DNA from: Zeimonas sp964538505
GTDB taxonomy: Bacteria; Pseudomonadota; Gammaproteobacteria; Burkholderiales; Burkholderiaceae_E
Length of the DNA stretch: 64,000 nucleotides
Direction of reading: 5' to 3'
NCBI GenBank assembly: GCA_964538505.1
Contig: CAZIDY010000009.1
Coordinates: 32,976-96,975, forward strand
Shown: piece after piece, positions 54,551 through 62,975 of the stretch
How positions within the stretch are numbered: position 1 is the stretch's first letter
How the letters are laid out: each line of letters begins with the position of its first letter
Program-made: the position numbers and the translations under genes
The notes under the pieces: generated by a model
Told to the model about the DNA's origin: nothing
What the model saw: only the letters and a program-made list of their open reading frames with translations
Databases searched by the model: none

Positions 54551-55924
54551 CTACCGAGCTCCCTTGCCCAGCAGTACGACCTGCACGGTCTCGACGAGGA
54601 TCAGCAGGTCGAGGAACAAGGAATGGTTCTTCACGTAGTAGAGGTCGTACTGCAGCTTGGCGAGCGAGTCGTCGACCGACGCGCCATAGGGGTAGCGCAC
54701 CTGCGACCAGCCGGTGACGCCCGGCTTCACGCTGTGGCGTACGTCGTAGTAGGGGATGTCCTCGAGCAGGTGCTGCACGAAGAACGGACGCTCGGGGCGC
54801 GGGCCGACGAAGCTCATGTCGCCGCGCAGCACGTTGAAGAGCTGCGGCAGCTCGTCGATGCGCGAGCGGCGCAACAGGCGGCCGACGGCCGTGATGCGCG
54901 AGTCGTTGGTGCCCGCCCAGCGCGGCGTGCCGTCTTTCTCGGCGTCCTGCACCATCGTGCGCAGCTTCAGGATGGTGAACGGAACGCCGCCCTGGCCTAC
55001 GCGCTCCTGCCGGTAGAAGAGCGGCAGTCCGCTTTCGAGACAGATTGCGAGCATCGCGACGAGCAGGATCGGCAGCGCGATCGCGAGCAGCAGCAGGCTC
55101 ACGATGACGTCGAACGAGCGCTTGATGACGTCGCGGAACAGCCCCTGGTCGAAGCCGGAGCTGAAGATGAGCCAGCTCGCGCGCAGGTTGTCGATCTTCA
55201 GCACGCCGAGCTCGCGTTCGTAGAATGACGTGAGGTCCATCACGCGGATGCCGCGCAGCTTGCAGTCGAGGAGCTGCCGCAGCGGCAGCACGCCGCCGCG
55301 GCGTTCGCGCACCGCGAGCACGATCTCGGAGACGTGCAGTTCGCGCGCGGTGCGCACGAGGTGGTCGTGGTTGAAGCGCCGCTCGCCGTCGGGCGTGATG
55401 CGTTCGGTGACGACCGGGTAAACGCCGGCATAGCGCACGGTTCGGCCGCGCCCCGCATCGTGCAGGAAGCGGATGACGTCCTCCGCCTCCGGGCCATTGC
55501 CGAGCACGAGCACGCGGCGCTTGGGCAGCCCGATGTCGCTGACGCGAAAGAACATCACGCGCAGCAGCAGCACGCCGGCCACCGCGAAGATCGACGTGAC
55601 GGCGAAGACGCCGCGGCCGACGTAGGTGGCAGGGAAGAGGTAGAAGATCGCCGTCATCACGACGAGCGACAGCCCGTAGGCGACGACCAGGCGCTGCATC
55701 GTGACGCGGAACGGTTCGTTCTGCACCTCGTACATGCCGAGGCCCGTCATCATCAGCAGCATCACCGCCGTGAACAGGCCTGCCTGTACTACCGGCAACG
55801 GAGCAGCCTGATCCATCAGACGGATCTCGAAACCGAGAACCATCGACTGGAACAGCACCATCGCTTCGATCAGCGTGAGCAGCAGAACGCGAAGCGACAG
55901 GTAATGATTGAACAGGCGAATCAT
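54551..55924 (-). CDS. EpsB-type initiating sugar transferase
   Basis: A 457-residue polyisoprenyl-phosphate glycosyl-1-phosphate transferase. Four N-terminal membrane helices (MIRLFNHYLSLRVLLLTLIE onward) and a CoA-binding-like region (VLVLGNGPEAEDVIRFLHDA) precede the catalytic C-terminal domain, with KRSFDVIVSLLLLAIALPIL, PLFYRQERVGQGGVPFTILK and SRIDELPQLFNVLRGDMSFV. It attaches the first sugar-phosphate to undecaprenyl phosphate, starting each repeat unit. It matches the PEP-CTERM-associated EpsB family and lies 6 bp upstream of prsK. Confidence 0.92.
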   Translation of the reverse strand: MIRLFNHYLSLRVLLLTLIEAMVLFQSMVLGFEIRLMDQAAPLPVVQAGLFTAVMLLMMTGLGMYEVQNEPFRVTMQRLVVAYGLSLVVMTAIFYLFPATYVGRGVFAVTSIFAVAGVLLLRVMFFRVSDIGLPKRRVLVLGNGPEAEDVIRFLHDAGRGRTVRYAGVYPVVTERITPDGERRFNHDHLVRTARELHVSEIVLAVRERRGGVLPLRQLLDCKLRGIRVMDLTSFYERELGVLKIDNLRASWLIFSSGFDQGLFRDVIKRSFDVIVSLLLLAIALPILLVAMLAICLESGLPLFYRQERVGQGGVPFTILKLRTMVQDAEKDGTPRWAGTNDSRITAVGRLLRRSRIDELPQLFNVLRGDMSFVGPRPERPFFVQHLLEDIPYYDVRHSVKPGVTGWSQVRYPYGASVDDSLAKLQYDLYYVKNHSLFLDLLILVETVQVVLLGKGAR

Positions 55925-55977
55925 GCCGGGTCGCAGTGTGTGGGTTGTCCCTTCTTCATCCTGCACGTCGACCGGGA

Positions 55978-56110
55978 ATCTGCGGTATGAAAAACTGCAC
56001 CGCAGATGCAGGGGAACCACCGGAGGGTCGAGCCGAAGCCGGGTATGACAGCATAGGCCATCGCTTCGCTTCCCGCATCCACGGGGTTTTTACGTATTTC
56101 CGGTACGTTC
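55978..56110 (-). promoter_or_regulatory. Structured 5' leader, possibly a c-di-GMP (GEMM-like) aptamer
   Basis: The 194-bp gap between mtfA and epsB is transcribed toward epsB on the minus strand. Reading from 56110, it has CGTACCGGAAATACG (4-bp stem), a TAAAAACC segment, a short CCCG/CGGG stem, then GAAGCGAAGCGATGGCCTA. This order recalls the GEMM-I pattern of AAACC, stem, ACGCAAAGCCACGGGCCTA, though with clear differences. Nearer the gene a perfect 9-bp inverted repeat (55978-55986 with 55999-56007) could be a terminator or expression platform. The riboswitch reading is inference. Confidence 0.35.
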
Positions 56111-56118
56111 GTGCGCTT

Positions 56119-56931
56119 TTATGAGGACAGGCGGGCGAACAGCGGATCCTGTCGAAAATACTCGCGAAAGAGTTCGTAGAGCGCCGGATAGGCGCGGCGC
56201 AGCTGTAGCGGCGCCGTAAAAAAGGTCTCGCTCGCCACGGCAAAGAACTCGCCGGGGTCGGTGGCGGCGTACGGATCGAGCGGAAGGCGCTCATACCATG
56301 GTTCGGCCTCGGGGGATTCCGGATCGACGTTGTGTGGAATCGATGCTTCCACGGCGTCGACGCGTGCGCTGAAGTCGTCCCAGGCGTCGGTCATCGTTCG
56401 CGTCCAGCGTTCGCGCAGGCCGGGCGGCAACGGCGGAGCGCCGTCGGCGGCGCCGTCGAGCAGGTCGAGCTTGTGCGCGAACTCGTGGATGACGACGTTG
56501 TAGCCGGCGTGCTGGCCCTGCGGATCGGCATCGGGCCACGACAGCACGACCGGTCCGCCGTCCATCGCTTCGCCGACGAGCTCGTCGTCGAACTCGTGCA
56601 CGACGCCGGCGTCATCGACCTGGCGGCGGGGCGCCACGAAACGGTCGGGATAGACGATGATCTCGACGAAATCGCGGTAGGCCGACAGCGGCAGATGCAG
56701 CGTCGGCAGGCAGGCCTGGATCGCAACGCCGATGCGCACGTCGTCGTCGATCGTGAAGCCGGCCGCGCCACTGAACTGCTTTTCCGCGATGAACGATTCA
56801 CATTGCGACTTGAGGCGCTCGAGCTCGTCATTACCGAGATGCCCGAGGAAGGGCATGCGCGCCGCGATGCGGCGCCAGTCGGCATCGTCGATCGGTTTTC
56901 GACGGGAACGGGTGAGCAGTCTGCGCAGCAT
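56119..56931 (-). CDS. mtfA: MtfA-like zinc metallopeptidase (M90)
   Basis: A 270-residue protein starting MLRRLLTRSRRKPIDDADW. The zinc-binding motif is HEFAHKLD at residues 149-156 with a downstream Glu in PGEFFAVASETFF, the M90 family pattern. In enterobacteria MtfA binds the repressor Mlc; in this group the partner is not known. The start follows the family N terminus, and the long upstream extension of this frame lies inside relA and was ignored. It is divergent from relA with 55 bp between the starts. Confidence 0.88.
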   Translation of the reverse strand: MLRRLLTRSRRKPIDDADWRRIAARMPFLGHLGNDELERLKSQCESFIAEKQFSGAAGFTIDDDVRIGVAIQACLPTLHLPLSAYRDFVEIIVYPDRFVAPRRQVDDAGVVHEFDDELVGEAMDGGPVVLSWPDADPQGQHAGYNVVIHEFAHKLDLLDGAADGAPPLPPGLRERWTRTMTDAWDDFSARVDAVEASIPHNVDPESPEAEPWYERLPLDPYAATDPGEFFAVASETFFTAPLQLRRAYPALYELFREYFRQDPLFARLSS

Positions 56932-56964
56932 CGGGTGGTTGGTCCGCGCACGGGACGCGTTGCC

Positions 56965-56970
56965 TATAAT
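56965..56970 (+). promoter_or_regulatory. -10 element of relA
   Basis: A perfect TATAAT lies 16 bp before the relA ATG at 56987 in an otherwise GC-rich gap. A weak TTGGTC lies 20 bp further upstream. The transcript would have a short 5' leader. Confidence 0.5.
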
Positions 56971-56986
56971 CTCGACCGAGATCGAC

Positions 56987-59311
56987 ATGATGTCCACGCA
57001 GCCGATGCAGCAGCAACCGGCCGCCGAGCGGTCGGGATCGCAGCATAGCATCGAGCCCGCACGCTCTCCGGCGGCAGCGCTCGCGTGGGCAGCGGAACTT
57101 GCGGCTGACGCGATCGGGCGCAGCGGCGAAGGACACCTCGAGCACGCGCGCGCGACGATCGAGATCCTGCGTTCGCTCGGCGCCGACGATGCCTCGCAGA
57201 TCGCGACGGCGCTCGTCGAGCCGGCGGAGCGGCTGCCGCTGCGCGAGATCGAGTCGCGCTTCGGCGCGGAAGTCGCGCGGCTGGTCGACGGCATGCGCCA
57301 GATCCAGCGGCTGCGCGAGCTGCACGCGCACGGCGGCGCGAACGCCGGGCAGATCGACACCTTGCGCAGGATGCTGCTCGCCATGGCAGCCGATATCCGG
57401 GTCGTCGTCATTCGCCTTGCCTCGCGGCTGCGCACGCTGCGCTATCACGCTTCGGTGCGATCGAGCCCGGACACCGCGATCGCGCGCGAGACACTCGACG
57501 TGCTCGCGCCGCTGGCGAACCGGCTGGGCCTGTGGCAGATGAAGTGGGAGCTCGAGGATCTCGCCTTCCGCTTCCTCGATCCCGACGCCTACCGCACGCT
57601 GGCGCGCGAGCTCGAGCAGCGGCGCGTCGAACGCGAGGCGTTCATCGCGCACGCAGCCGAGCGGCTCGGCGGCGCTTTCGAGGCGGCGGGCATCCGCGCC
57701 GAGCTGAGCGGGCGGCCGAAGCACATCTACAGCATCCACCAGAAGATGCGCCGCAAGCAGCGCACGCTCGAGGAGATCAGCGACCTGCACGCGCTGCGCG
57801 CGATCGTCGACACCGTCGCGCAATGCTATGCGGCGCTCGACGTCGTCCACGGGCTGTGGCCGCAGGTGCCCGAGGAGTACGACGACTACGTTGCGCGGCC
57901 CAAGCCGAACGGTTATCGGTCGTTGCACACGGTCGTCGTCGCCGACGGCGGGCGGCTGCTCGAGGTGCAGATCCGCACGCACGAGATGCATCGACACGCC
58001 GAGTACGGCGTTGCCTCGCACTGGCGCTACAAGGAGCGCGGCACCAGCACGCCGGCCGCGACGCCTGCCGAAGCGGGCGATACCGATCGCATCGCCTGGA
58101 TGCGCCAGCTGCTCGCCTGGCAGAGCGATGTCGGGCGTTCGCTGGGGGTGCAGGCGCCGTCGGGCGATGCGCCCGTCGGGAAAGCACCCGACGCGCAGCG
58201 CATCTACGTGCTCACGCCGCAGGCGCGCGTCATCGAGCTGCCGGCGGGCTCCACGCCGGTCGATTTCGCGTATCACGTGCATACGACGCTCGGTCATCGC
58301 TGTCGCGGCGCGCGCGTCGATGGGCATCTCGTTCCTTTGAATACGCCGCTGCGCAATGCGCAGACGGTCGAGGTGATCGCCGCGCGCGAAGGCAGCGGCC
58401 ACGATGGTCCGTCGCGCGACTGGCTCAATCCGCAGCTCGGCTACGTGCGCAGCCCGCGCGCTCGAACGAAGGTGCGGCAGTGGTTCAACGCACTCGAACT
58501 CGAGCGCGAGTCGGCCGCCGGCCGCGAGCGCGTCGAGCGGGTGTTGCAGCGGGAAGGCCGCACGGCGCTCTCGCTCGACGAGCTGGCGCGTCGGCTCGGT
58601 TTCGACTCGACGGGGGCGCTGTTCGTTGCGGTGGCGCGCGAGGAGATCGGCCCGCGGCAGCTCGAGGAGATGGTGCGGGCGCCGACGGGCGCGGTGTCGG
58701 GGGGCTCTTCAGGGGCCGGCGCGGGTGCGAGTGCCGGTGCGGGGGCGCATGCCGGCGCCGGTGCTGGGAGCGTGGCGGGTGCTTCGGACGAGCCGACGAC
58801 GCTCGTTACACGCGCGCGTCGTTCGAATGACTCGGCGACGAGCCGTGGCGACGGGGTGCTCGTCGTCGGGATCGACTCGCTGATGACGCAGCTTGCGCGG
58901 TGCTGTCGGCCGATCCCGCCCGATCCGATCGCCGGCTTTGTCACGAAGGGGCGCGGCGTCTCGATCCACCGCGAGGCCTGCGCCTCGTACGCGAAGCTCG
59001 TCACGCAGGCGCCCGAGCGCGTCATCGAGGCGGCGTGGAGCGAGGCCGCGCTGCACGACGATGGCGACGGTCGGGTGCGCCGCTTTCCGGTTGACGTCGA
59101 GTTTCGCGTCAGCGAGCGACCGGCGCTGTTGCGCGACATCACCGAGATCCTCGCGCGCGAGCGGGTGAACGTGCTGGCAATGCAGACGCTGGCGCGCCAG
59201 TCGGTCACGAGCATCCGGGTCACGCTCGAATTGCGCGACGCGGCGCATCTGGCGCGCACGCTGGCGGCGGTGCGCGAGGTGCCGGGGGTGGTGTATGCGG
59301 GGCGGCGCTGA
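56987..59311 (+). CDS. relA: RelA-type (p)ppGpp synthetase
   Basis: A 774-residue RSH protein. The N-terminal HD-type region lacks the HDxxED hydrolase motif, as in monofunctional RelA. The synthetase domain has RPKHIYSIHQKMRRKQ, YDDYVARPKPNGYRSLHTVV and LEVQIRTHEMHRHAEYGVAS. A TGS domain follows (RIYVLTPQARVIELPAGSTP), then a helical region, an unusual Gly/Ala-rich stretch at about residues 571-602, a conserved-Cys region (MTQLARCCRPIPPDPI) and a C-terminal ACT domain. It makes (p)ppGpp at stalled ribosomes. A second ATG one codon later is also possible. It is divergent from mtfA. Confidence 0.93.
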   Translation: MMSTQPMQQQPAAERSGSQHSIEPARSPAAALAWAAELAADAIGRSGEGHLEHARATIEILRSLGADDASQIATALVEPAERLPLREIESRFGAEVARLVDGMRQIQRLRELHAHGGANAGQIDTLRRMLLAMAADIRVVVIRLASRLRTLRYHASVRSSPDTAIARETLDVLAPLANRLGLWQMKWELEDLAFRFLDPDAYRTLARELEQRRVEREAFIAHAAERLGGAFEAAGIRAELSGRPKHIYSIHQKMRRKQRTLEEISDLHALRAIVDTVAQCYAALDVVHGLWPQVPEEYDDYVARPKPNGYRSLHTVVVADGGRLLEVQIRTHEMHRHAEYGVASHWRYKERGTSTPAATPAEAGDTDRIAWMRQLLAWQSDVGRSLGVQAPSGDAPVGKAPDAQRIYVLTPQARVIELPAGSTPVDFAYHVHTTLGHRCRGARVDGHLVPLNTPLRNAQTVEVIAAREGSGHDGPSRDWLNPQLGYVRSPRARTKVRQWFNALELERESAAGRERVERVLQREGRTALSLDELARRLGFDSTGALFVAVAREEIGPRQLEEMVRAPTGAVSGGSSGAGAGASAGAGAHAGAGAGSVAGASDEPTTLVTRARRSNDSATSRGDGVLVVGIDSLMTQLARCCRPIPPDPIAGFVTKGRGVSIHREACASYAKLVTQAPERVIEAAWSEAALHDDGDGRVRRFPVDVEFRVSERPALLRDITEILARERVNVLAMQTLARQSVTSIRVTLELRDAAHLARTLAAVREVPGVVYAGRR

Positions 59312-59317
59312 CGGGGG

Positions 59318-59371
59318 AAACGGGGTCAGACCACGGTTTTGCCTCAGCAAAACCGTGGTCTGACCCCGTTT
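59318..59371. terminator. Perfect 25-bp inverted repeat between convergent genes
   Basis: Arms 59318-59342 and 59347-59371 are exact reverse complements around a 4-nt loop (CTCA). The element contains GGGGTCAGACCACGG and its complement, a motif seen in betaproteobacterial REP-like repeats. It ends in TTTT on the plus strand, so it can serve as a terminator for relA and, read the other way, for mog, whose stop codon TAA lies at its edge. Confidence 0.75.
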
Positions 59372-59970
59372 TACTCCTTGCCTGGCTTCTGCGCCGACTT
59401 CGGGCGGAACGCCTTGCAGACCGCTTCGTTCGTCTCGAGGTACGGCCCGCCGATGAGGTCGAGGCAGTACGGAATGGCCGAGAAGATCCCGTGCACGACG
59501 ACCTTGCCGTCGGCGTCGCGTACGCCTTCGAGCGTCTCGCGGATCGCCTTCGGCTGGCCGGGCAGGTTGACGATGAGCGCATTGCCGCGCACGACGGCGA
59601 CCTGGCGCGACAGGATCGCGGTGGGCACGAACTGCAGGCTCACCTGTCGCATCTGCTCGCCGAAGCCGGGCATCTCGCGATCGCCCACGGCAAGCGTCGC
59701 CTCGGGCGTGACGTCGCGCAGCGCCGGACCGGTACCGCCGGTGGTGAGCACGAGCGCGCAGCGCTCGTCGTCGACGAGCTCGACGAGCGTGCGTTCGATC
59801 GTTTCGCGCTCGTCGGGGATCAGGCGCACGACGGGCTGCCATTTGCCGATGAGCGCCGACTCGAGCCACTGCTGCAGGCCGGGCACGCCCTGGTCAGCAT
59901 AGACGCCCTGCGAGGCGCGGTCGCTGATCGATACGAGGCCGATCTTCGGCACTTCGTTCCCGAGAGTCAT
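59371..59970 (-). CDS. mog: Molybdopterin adenylyltransferase
   Basis: A 199-residue MogA/MoaB-family protein: IGLVSISDRASQGVYADQGV, the MPT-binding LVLTTGGTGPALRDVTPEAT, and PGFGEQMRQVSLQFVPTAIL with LIVNLPGQPKAIRETL. It adenylates molybdopterin so that molybdate can be inserted. The ATG overlaps the darP stop (ATGA), a gene pair often seen in betaproteobacteria. The stop codon touches the perfect hairpin shared with relA. Confidence 0.93.
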   Translation of the reverse strand: MTLGNEVPKIGLVSISDRASQGVYADQGVPGLQQWLESALIGKWQPVVRLIPDERETIERTLVELVDDERCALVLTTGGTGPALRDVTPEATLAVGDREMPGFGEQMRQVSLQFVPTAILSRQVAVVRGNALIVNLPGQPKAIRETLEGVRDADGKVVVHGIFSAIPYCLDLIGGPYLETNEAVCKAFRPKSAQKPGKE

Positions 59971-60233
59971 CGTCGGATCTCCGTGAGCGCCCCGCGCAAC
60001 GCGTCGACATCGACGTCGCGCATCAGCCGCCCGATGAACTGCAGTTGCCGGCGACGCGCCTCGCCGCTGCGCATCGCGCGGGCATCGCGTACCGCGTCGG
60101 CCAGGCGCTCGCCGATCGGCAGGCGGGCGATCTCGTCGTCCTCGAGCTCGAGGAGGCTCTCGCCGAGCGCCTGCAGCGCGTGCATCTCGCGCTTGCGCTG
60201 CGTCTTGCTCGGTTTTTCGTCGGGGGATCGCAT
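59967..60233 (-). CDS. darP: Short DarP/YjgA (DUF615) protein
   Basis: An 88-residue protein beginning MRSPDEKPSKTQRKREMHAL with the family core KTQRKREMHALQALGESLLE, LPIGERLADAVRDARAMRS and ARRRQLQFIGRLMRDVDVDA. DarP is a ribosome-associated factor for late 50S assembly and is usually about 170-190 residues. Here the second half is missing, so the frame stops after the first helical bundle. It is translationally coupled to mog. A GTG two codons upstream is another start. The neighbouring pmbA gene is divergent and close. Confidence 0.8.
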   Translation of the reverse strand: MRSPDEKPSKTQRKREMHALQALGESLLELEDDEIARLPIGERLADAVRDARAMRSGEARRRQLQFIGRLMRDVDVDALRGALTEIRR

Positions 60234-60298
60234 GCTCACGCGGGGACGATCGGGGGGTGAACAGGGCCCTGGACGGCCGCTGCTATGATAACCGCGAC

Positions 60299-61639
60299 AT
60301 GTTCGAGTACGACGAAGGCTCGCTGCGCGAGATCGCTCATTCGGTGCTGGCCATCGCGCGCGAGATCGGCGCGAGCGACGCATCGGTCGAGGTATCCGAG
60401 AGCAGCGGTCTCTCGGTGAACGTGCGCAAGGGGCGCACCGAGACCATCGAGCAGAACCGCGACAAGGGGCTCGGCATCACGGTGTACGTCGGGCAGCGGC
60501 GCGGACACGCGAGCTCCACCGATTTCTCCTCCGATGCGTTGCGCGAGACGGTGAAGGCGGCGTGGGAGATCGCGCGCCACACGGCCGAGGATCCCTGCGC
60601 CGGGCTGCCCGGCGAAGACACGCTCGCGCACGATGCGCGCGATCCGCAGCTCTTCCACGAATGGTCGATCGACGTCGAGCAGGCGCTGCTCGTCGCGCAG
60701 CAGGCCGAGCGCGCCGCCTTCGACACCTCGCCGATGATCCGCAACTCGGACGGCGCCTCGGTGTCGGTCAGCCATGGGCATTTCGTGCTGGCCAACACGC
60801 GCGACTTCACAGGCGGCTACCGGCACAGTCGTCATACCGTCGCCTGCTCGCCGATCGCGCGACGCGGACGCGAGATGCAGCGCGACGACTGGTATTCGTC
60901 GAACTGCAATCCGCAGCGGCTGGCCGACCCCGGGGCGCTCGGTCGCTATGCCGCCGAGCGCGCGTTGTCGCGACTCGGTGCGCGACGCGTGCGCACGCAG
61001 CGCGTTCCGGTGCTCTTCGAGGCGCCGCTCGCCTGCGGGCTGCTCGGGCATTTCGTGCAGGCGGCCAGTGGCGGTGCGCTATACCGGAACTCCACCTTCC
61101 TCGTCGATTCACTCGGCCAGCGACTGTTCCCGGAGCACCTCGACATCGTCGAGGATCCGTTCCTGCCGGGTGAGCTCGGCAGCGCGCCCTTCGACAGCGA
61201 GGGAGTCGCCACGCAGCGCAGGAACGTGGTCGAGCGCGGCGTCGTCGAAGGTTATTTTCTGTCGACGTACTCGGCGCGCAAGCTCGGCATGCGCACGACC
61301 GGCAACGCGGGCGGATCGCACAACCTGCGCTTCGCGAGCCGCGACACGCGCCCGGCCGATTCGCTCGAGGAGATGCTGCGCAAGCTGGGACGCGGCCTGT
61401 TCGTCACCGACCTGATGGGGCAGGGCGTGAACTACGTCACCGGCGACTATTCGCGCGGCGCGAGCGGTTTCTGGGTCGAGGACGGGTGCATCGTGCATCC
61501 GGTGGAGGAGATCACGATCGCGGGCAACCTACGCGAGATGTTCGGCGGGATCGTCGCAATCGGCGCCGACGAGATCACGCGGGGGACGAAGCGGACGGGG
61601 TCGGTGCTGCTGGGCGAGATGGCGGTGGCGGGGAGCTGA
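60299..61639 (+). CDS. pmbA: Metalloprotease PmbA/TldE
   Basis: A 446-residue TldD/PmbA-family protein: VEVSESSGLSVNVRKGRTET, QNRDKGLGITVYVGQRRGHA, LLGHFVQAASGGALYRNSTF, EGYFLSTYSARKLGMRTTGN and the C-terminal DLMGQGVNYVTGDYSRGASG. With TldD it forms a protease that matures small peptides and helps degrade the CcdA antitoxin in E. coli. A TATGAT at 60284-60289 lies only 10 bp before the ATG, so the message could be nearly leaderless; a GTG 42 bp upstream would include the -10 and is less likely. Confidence 0.92.
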   Translation: MFEYDEGSLREIAHSVLAIAREIGASDASVEVSESSGLSVNVRKGRTETIEQNRDKGLGITVYVGQRRGHASSTDFSSDALRETVKAAWEIARHTAEDPCAGLPGEDTLAHDARDPQLFHEWSIDVEQALLVAQQAERAAFDTSPMIRNSDGASVSVSHGHFVLANTRDFTGGYRHSRHTVACSPIARRGREMQRDDWYSSNCNPQRLADPGALGRYAAERALSRLGARRVRTQRVPVLFEAPLACGLLGHFVQAASGGALYRNSTFLVDSLGQRLFPEHLDIVEDPFLPGELGSAPFDSEGVATQRRNVVERGVVEGYFLSTYSARKLGMRTTGNAGGSHNLRFASRDTRPADSLEEMLRKLGRGLFVTDLMGQGVNYVTGDYSRGASGFWVEDGCIVHPVEEITIAGNLREMFGGIVAIGADEITRGTKRTGSVLLGEMAVAGS

Positions 61640-61642
61640 GGC

Positions 61643-62200
61643 TCACTCGATCGGCTCGTAGCTCACTTCGAGTACTTCGAGCTCGTCGATGCCGCCGGGC
61701 GTGCGCAGCGTCACGGAGTCACCCTCGCGGGTCTTCCCCAGCGCCCGCGCCACCGGCGAGATCCAGCTGATGTGGCCGCGCAGCGGATCCACCTCGTCGA
61801 CCCCGACGATCGTCACCGTTTCCTCCTGCTCGCCGTTGCGCAGATAGGTGACGGTCGCGCCGAAGAACACCTGATCGGGGGCGTCGGCACCGGCGCGATC
61901 GACGACCTCGGCCGCATCGAGCCGCCGGGTGAGAAAGCGGATCCGCCGGTCGATCTCGCGCAGGCGCTTCTTGCCGTACAGGTAGTCGCCGTTCTCGGAG
62001 CGATCGCCGTTCGACGCCGCCCACGAGACGACGCGCACGACCTCCGGGCGCTCGACGTCGAGCAGCTGCAGCAGCTCGGCTTTCATCCGTGCGTGCCCGG
62101 CCGGCGTCATGTAGTTGCGTGCGCCGGCCGGCAGTGGCGAGGGCTCGAGCAGCTCGTCGTCTTCTTCGGGGAGGTCCTCGCGAACGAAGGCCTTGCTCAT
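61643..62200 (-). CDS. greB: Transcription elongation factor GreB
   Basis: A 185-residue Gre-family protein. The N-terminal coiled coil starts YMTPAGHARMKAELLQLLDV, has ASNGDRSENGDYLYGKKRLR with the acidic tip Asp/Glu residues, and continues RRIRFLTRRL. The C-terminal FKBP-like domain contains GATVTYLRNGEQEETVTIVG and SWISPVARALGKTREGDSVT. It rescues backtracked RNA polymerase by stimulating transcript cleavage. A 31-residue N-terminal extension before the coiled coil is longer than in most GreB. It is convergent with pmbA, with 3 bp between the stops. Confidence 0.93.
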   Translation of the reverse strand: MSKAFVREDLPEEDDELLEPSPLPAGARNYMTPAGHARMKAELLQLLDVERPEVVRVVSWAASNGDRSENGDYLYGKKRLREIDRRIRFLTRRLDAAEVVDRAGADAPDQVFFGATVTYLRNGEQEETVTIVGVDEVDPLRGHISWISPVARALGKTREGDSVTLRTPGGIDELEVLEVSYEPIE

Positions 62201-62294
62201 GGTGACCGATTCCCTGTGGTTCCGTTGGGTTGTAGGCCAAGATAGCGCATACGGTCCGCCCGCCTGGGCAGACACCTGCCGCGAGGAGTGCACG

Positions 62295-62516
62295 ATGGAC
62301 GATCGCCGGAAGCTTCGACGCTACCTCGCGCTCGTGCATCACGCCGAGGACACGCTCGAACTGTCGCTGCAGGTGCCGGAAACGCCGGCGCCGGCCGAAG
62401 CGGTGGCGGCGCTCGACGAGCTCGTCGGCACCGTGGAGCCGGTGGTGGAGCAGATGCGGGCCCGGGCGGCGGATCCGGAGGAGATCCGGAGGGTGCTGGC
62501 GGGGTGGGTGCACTAG
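62295..62516 (+). CDS. Small acidic protein of unknown function
   Basis: A 73-residue protein starting MDDRRKLRRYLALVHHAEDT after GCGAGGAGTG, a fair ribosome-binding site. It is predicted to be mostly helical, with a basic first ten residues and an acidic remainder (PAEAVAALDELVGTVEPVVE). No family is recognised. It is divergent from greB with 94 bp between the starts. The longer frame that includes it reads through greB in antisense and has a poly-Ser stretch, so it was not used. Confidence 0.55.
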   Translation: MDDRRKLRRYLALVHHAEDTLELSLQVPETPAPAEAVAALDELVGTVEPVVEQMRARAADPEEIRRVLAGWVH

Positions 62517-62537
62517 TGTGAACAGGCCCTGGCGGCT

Positions 62538-62807
62538 GTGGTTCGGAAGAGCAGCGGCCGAACGGCCGCCCCGAACCTGGCAACGAAGACCGACCTCGCC
62601 GCCTTGGCGACGAAGGTTGACGCGCTGGCGACGAAAGGCGAGCTCGCCGAGCTTCGGGTGAAGGTCGCCGAAGACATCGCCGAGACGAACGTGCGCGTCT
62701 CGCGCCTGGGGACGCGCATCGCCGAAACGAAGTCCGATCTTCTCAAGTGGATGCTCGCCGCGCTCACTGCGCAGACGGCGCTGCTGCTTTCGTTGAAGCT
62801 GGTCTGA
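62538..62807 (+). CDS. Short coiled-coil membrane protein, DUF1640-like, possibly truncated
   Basis: An 89-residue frame from a GTG. Repeats of LATKxDLAALATK (residues about 14-45) form a coiled coil, followed by AEDIAETNVRVSRLGTRIAE, and one C-terminal hydrophobic helix LLKWMLAALTAQTALLLSLK. This is the C-terminal half of the DUF1640 family; the usual N-terminal region of about 40 residues is missing, so this may be a remnant. No good ribosome-binding site precedes the GTG. The 168 bp up to the next gene contain nothing I recognise. Confidence 0.45.
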   Translation: MVRKSSGRTAAPNLATKTDLAALATKVDALATKGELAELRVKVAEDIAETNVRVSRLGTRIAETKSDLLKWMLAALTAQTALLLSLKLV

Positions 62808-62975
62808 GCGGCTTGTAACGGGCTCAGCTTGGCTCTGACGTGCGCGAATGTGCTCCATTTTCGTGCGATCCGGTTCACGTCATCGAGGCCGTGTGAATCT
62901 GCGGCACGCCCCGTCACCCCGTAGCGCAGTCTTGTTTCTTCCGGAACACCTGGACCGCGCGCGGGGCTGAATTGT

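Noticed and set aside
62810..62975. tRNA gene expected between spoT and greB in some betaproteobacteria
   Set aside because: No cloverleaf or CCA-type end could be found in the gap on either strand.
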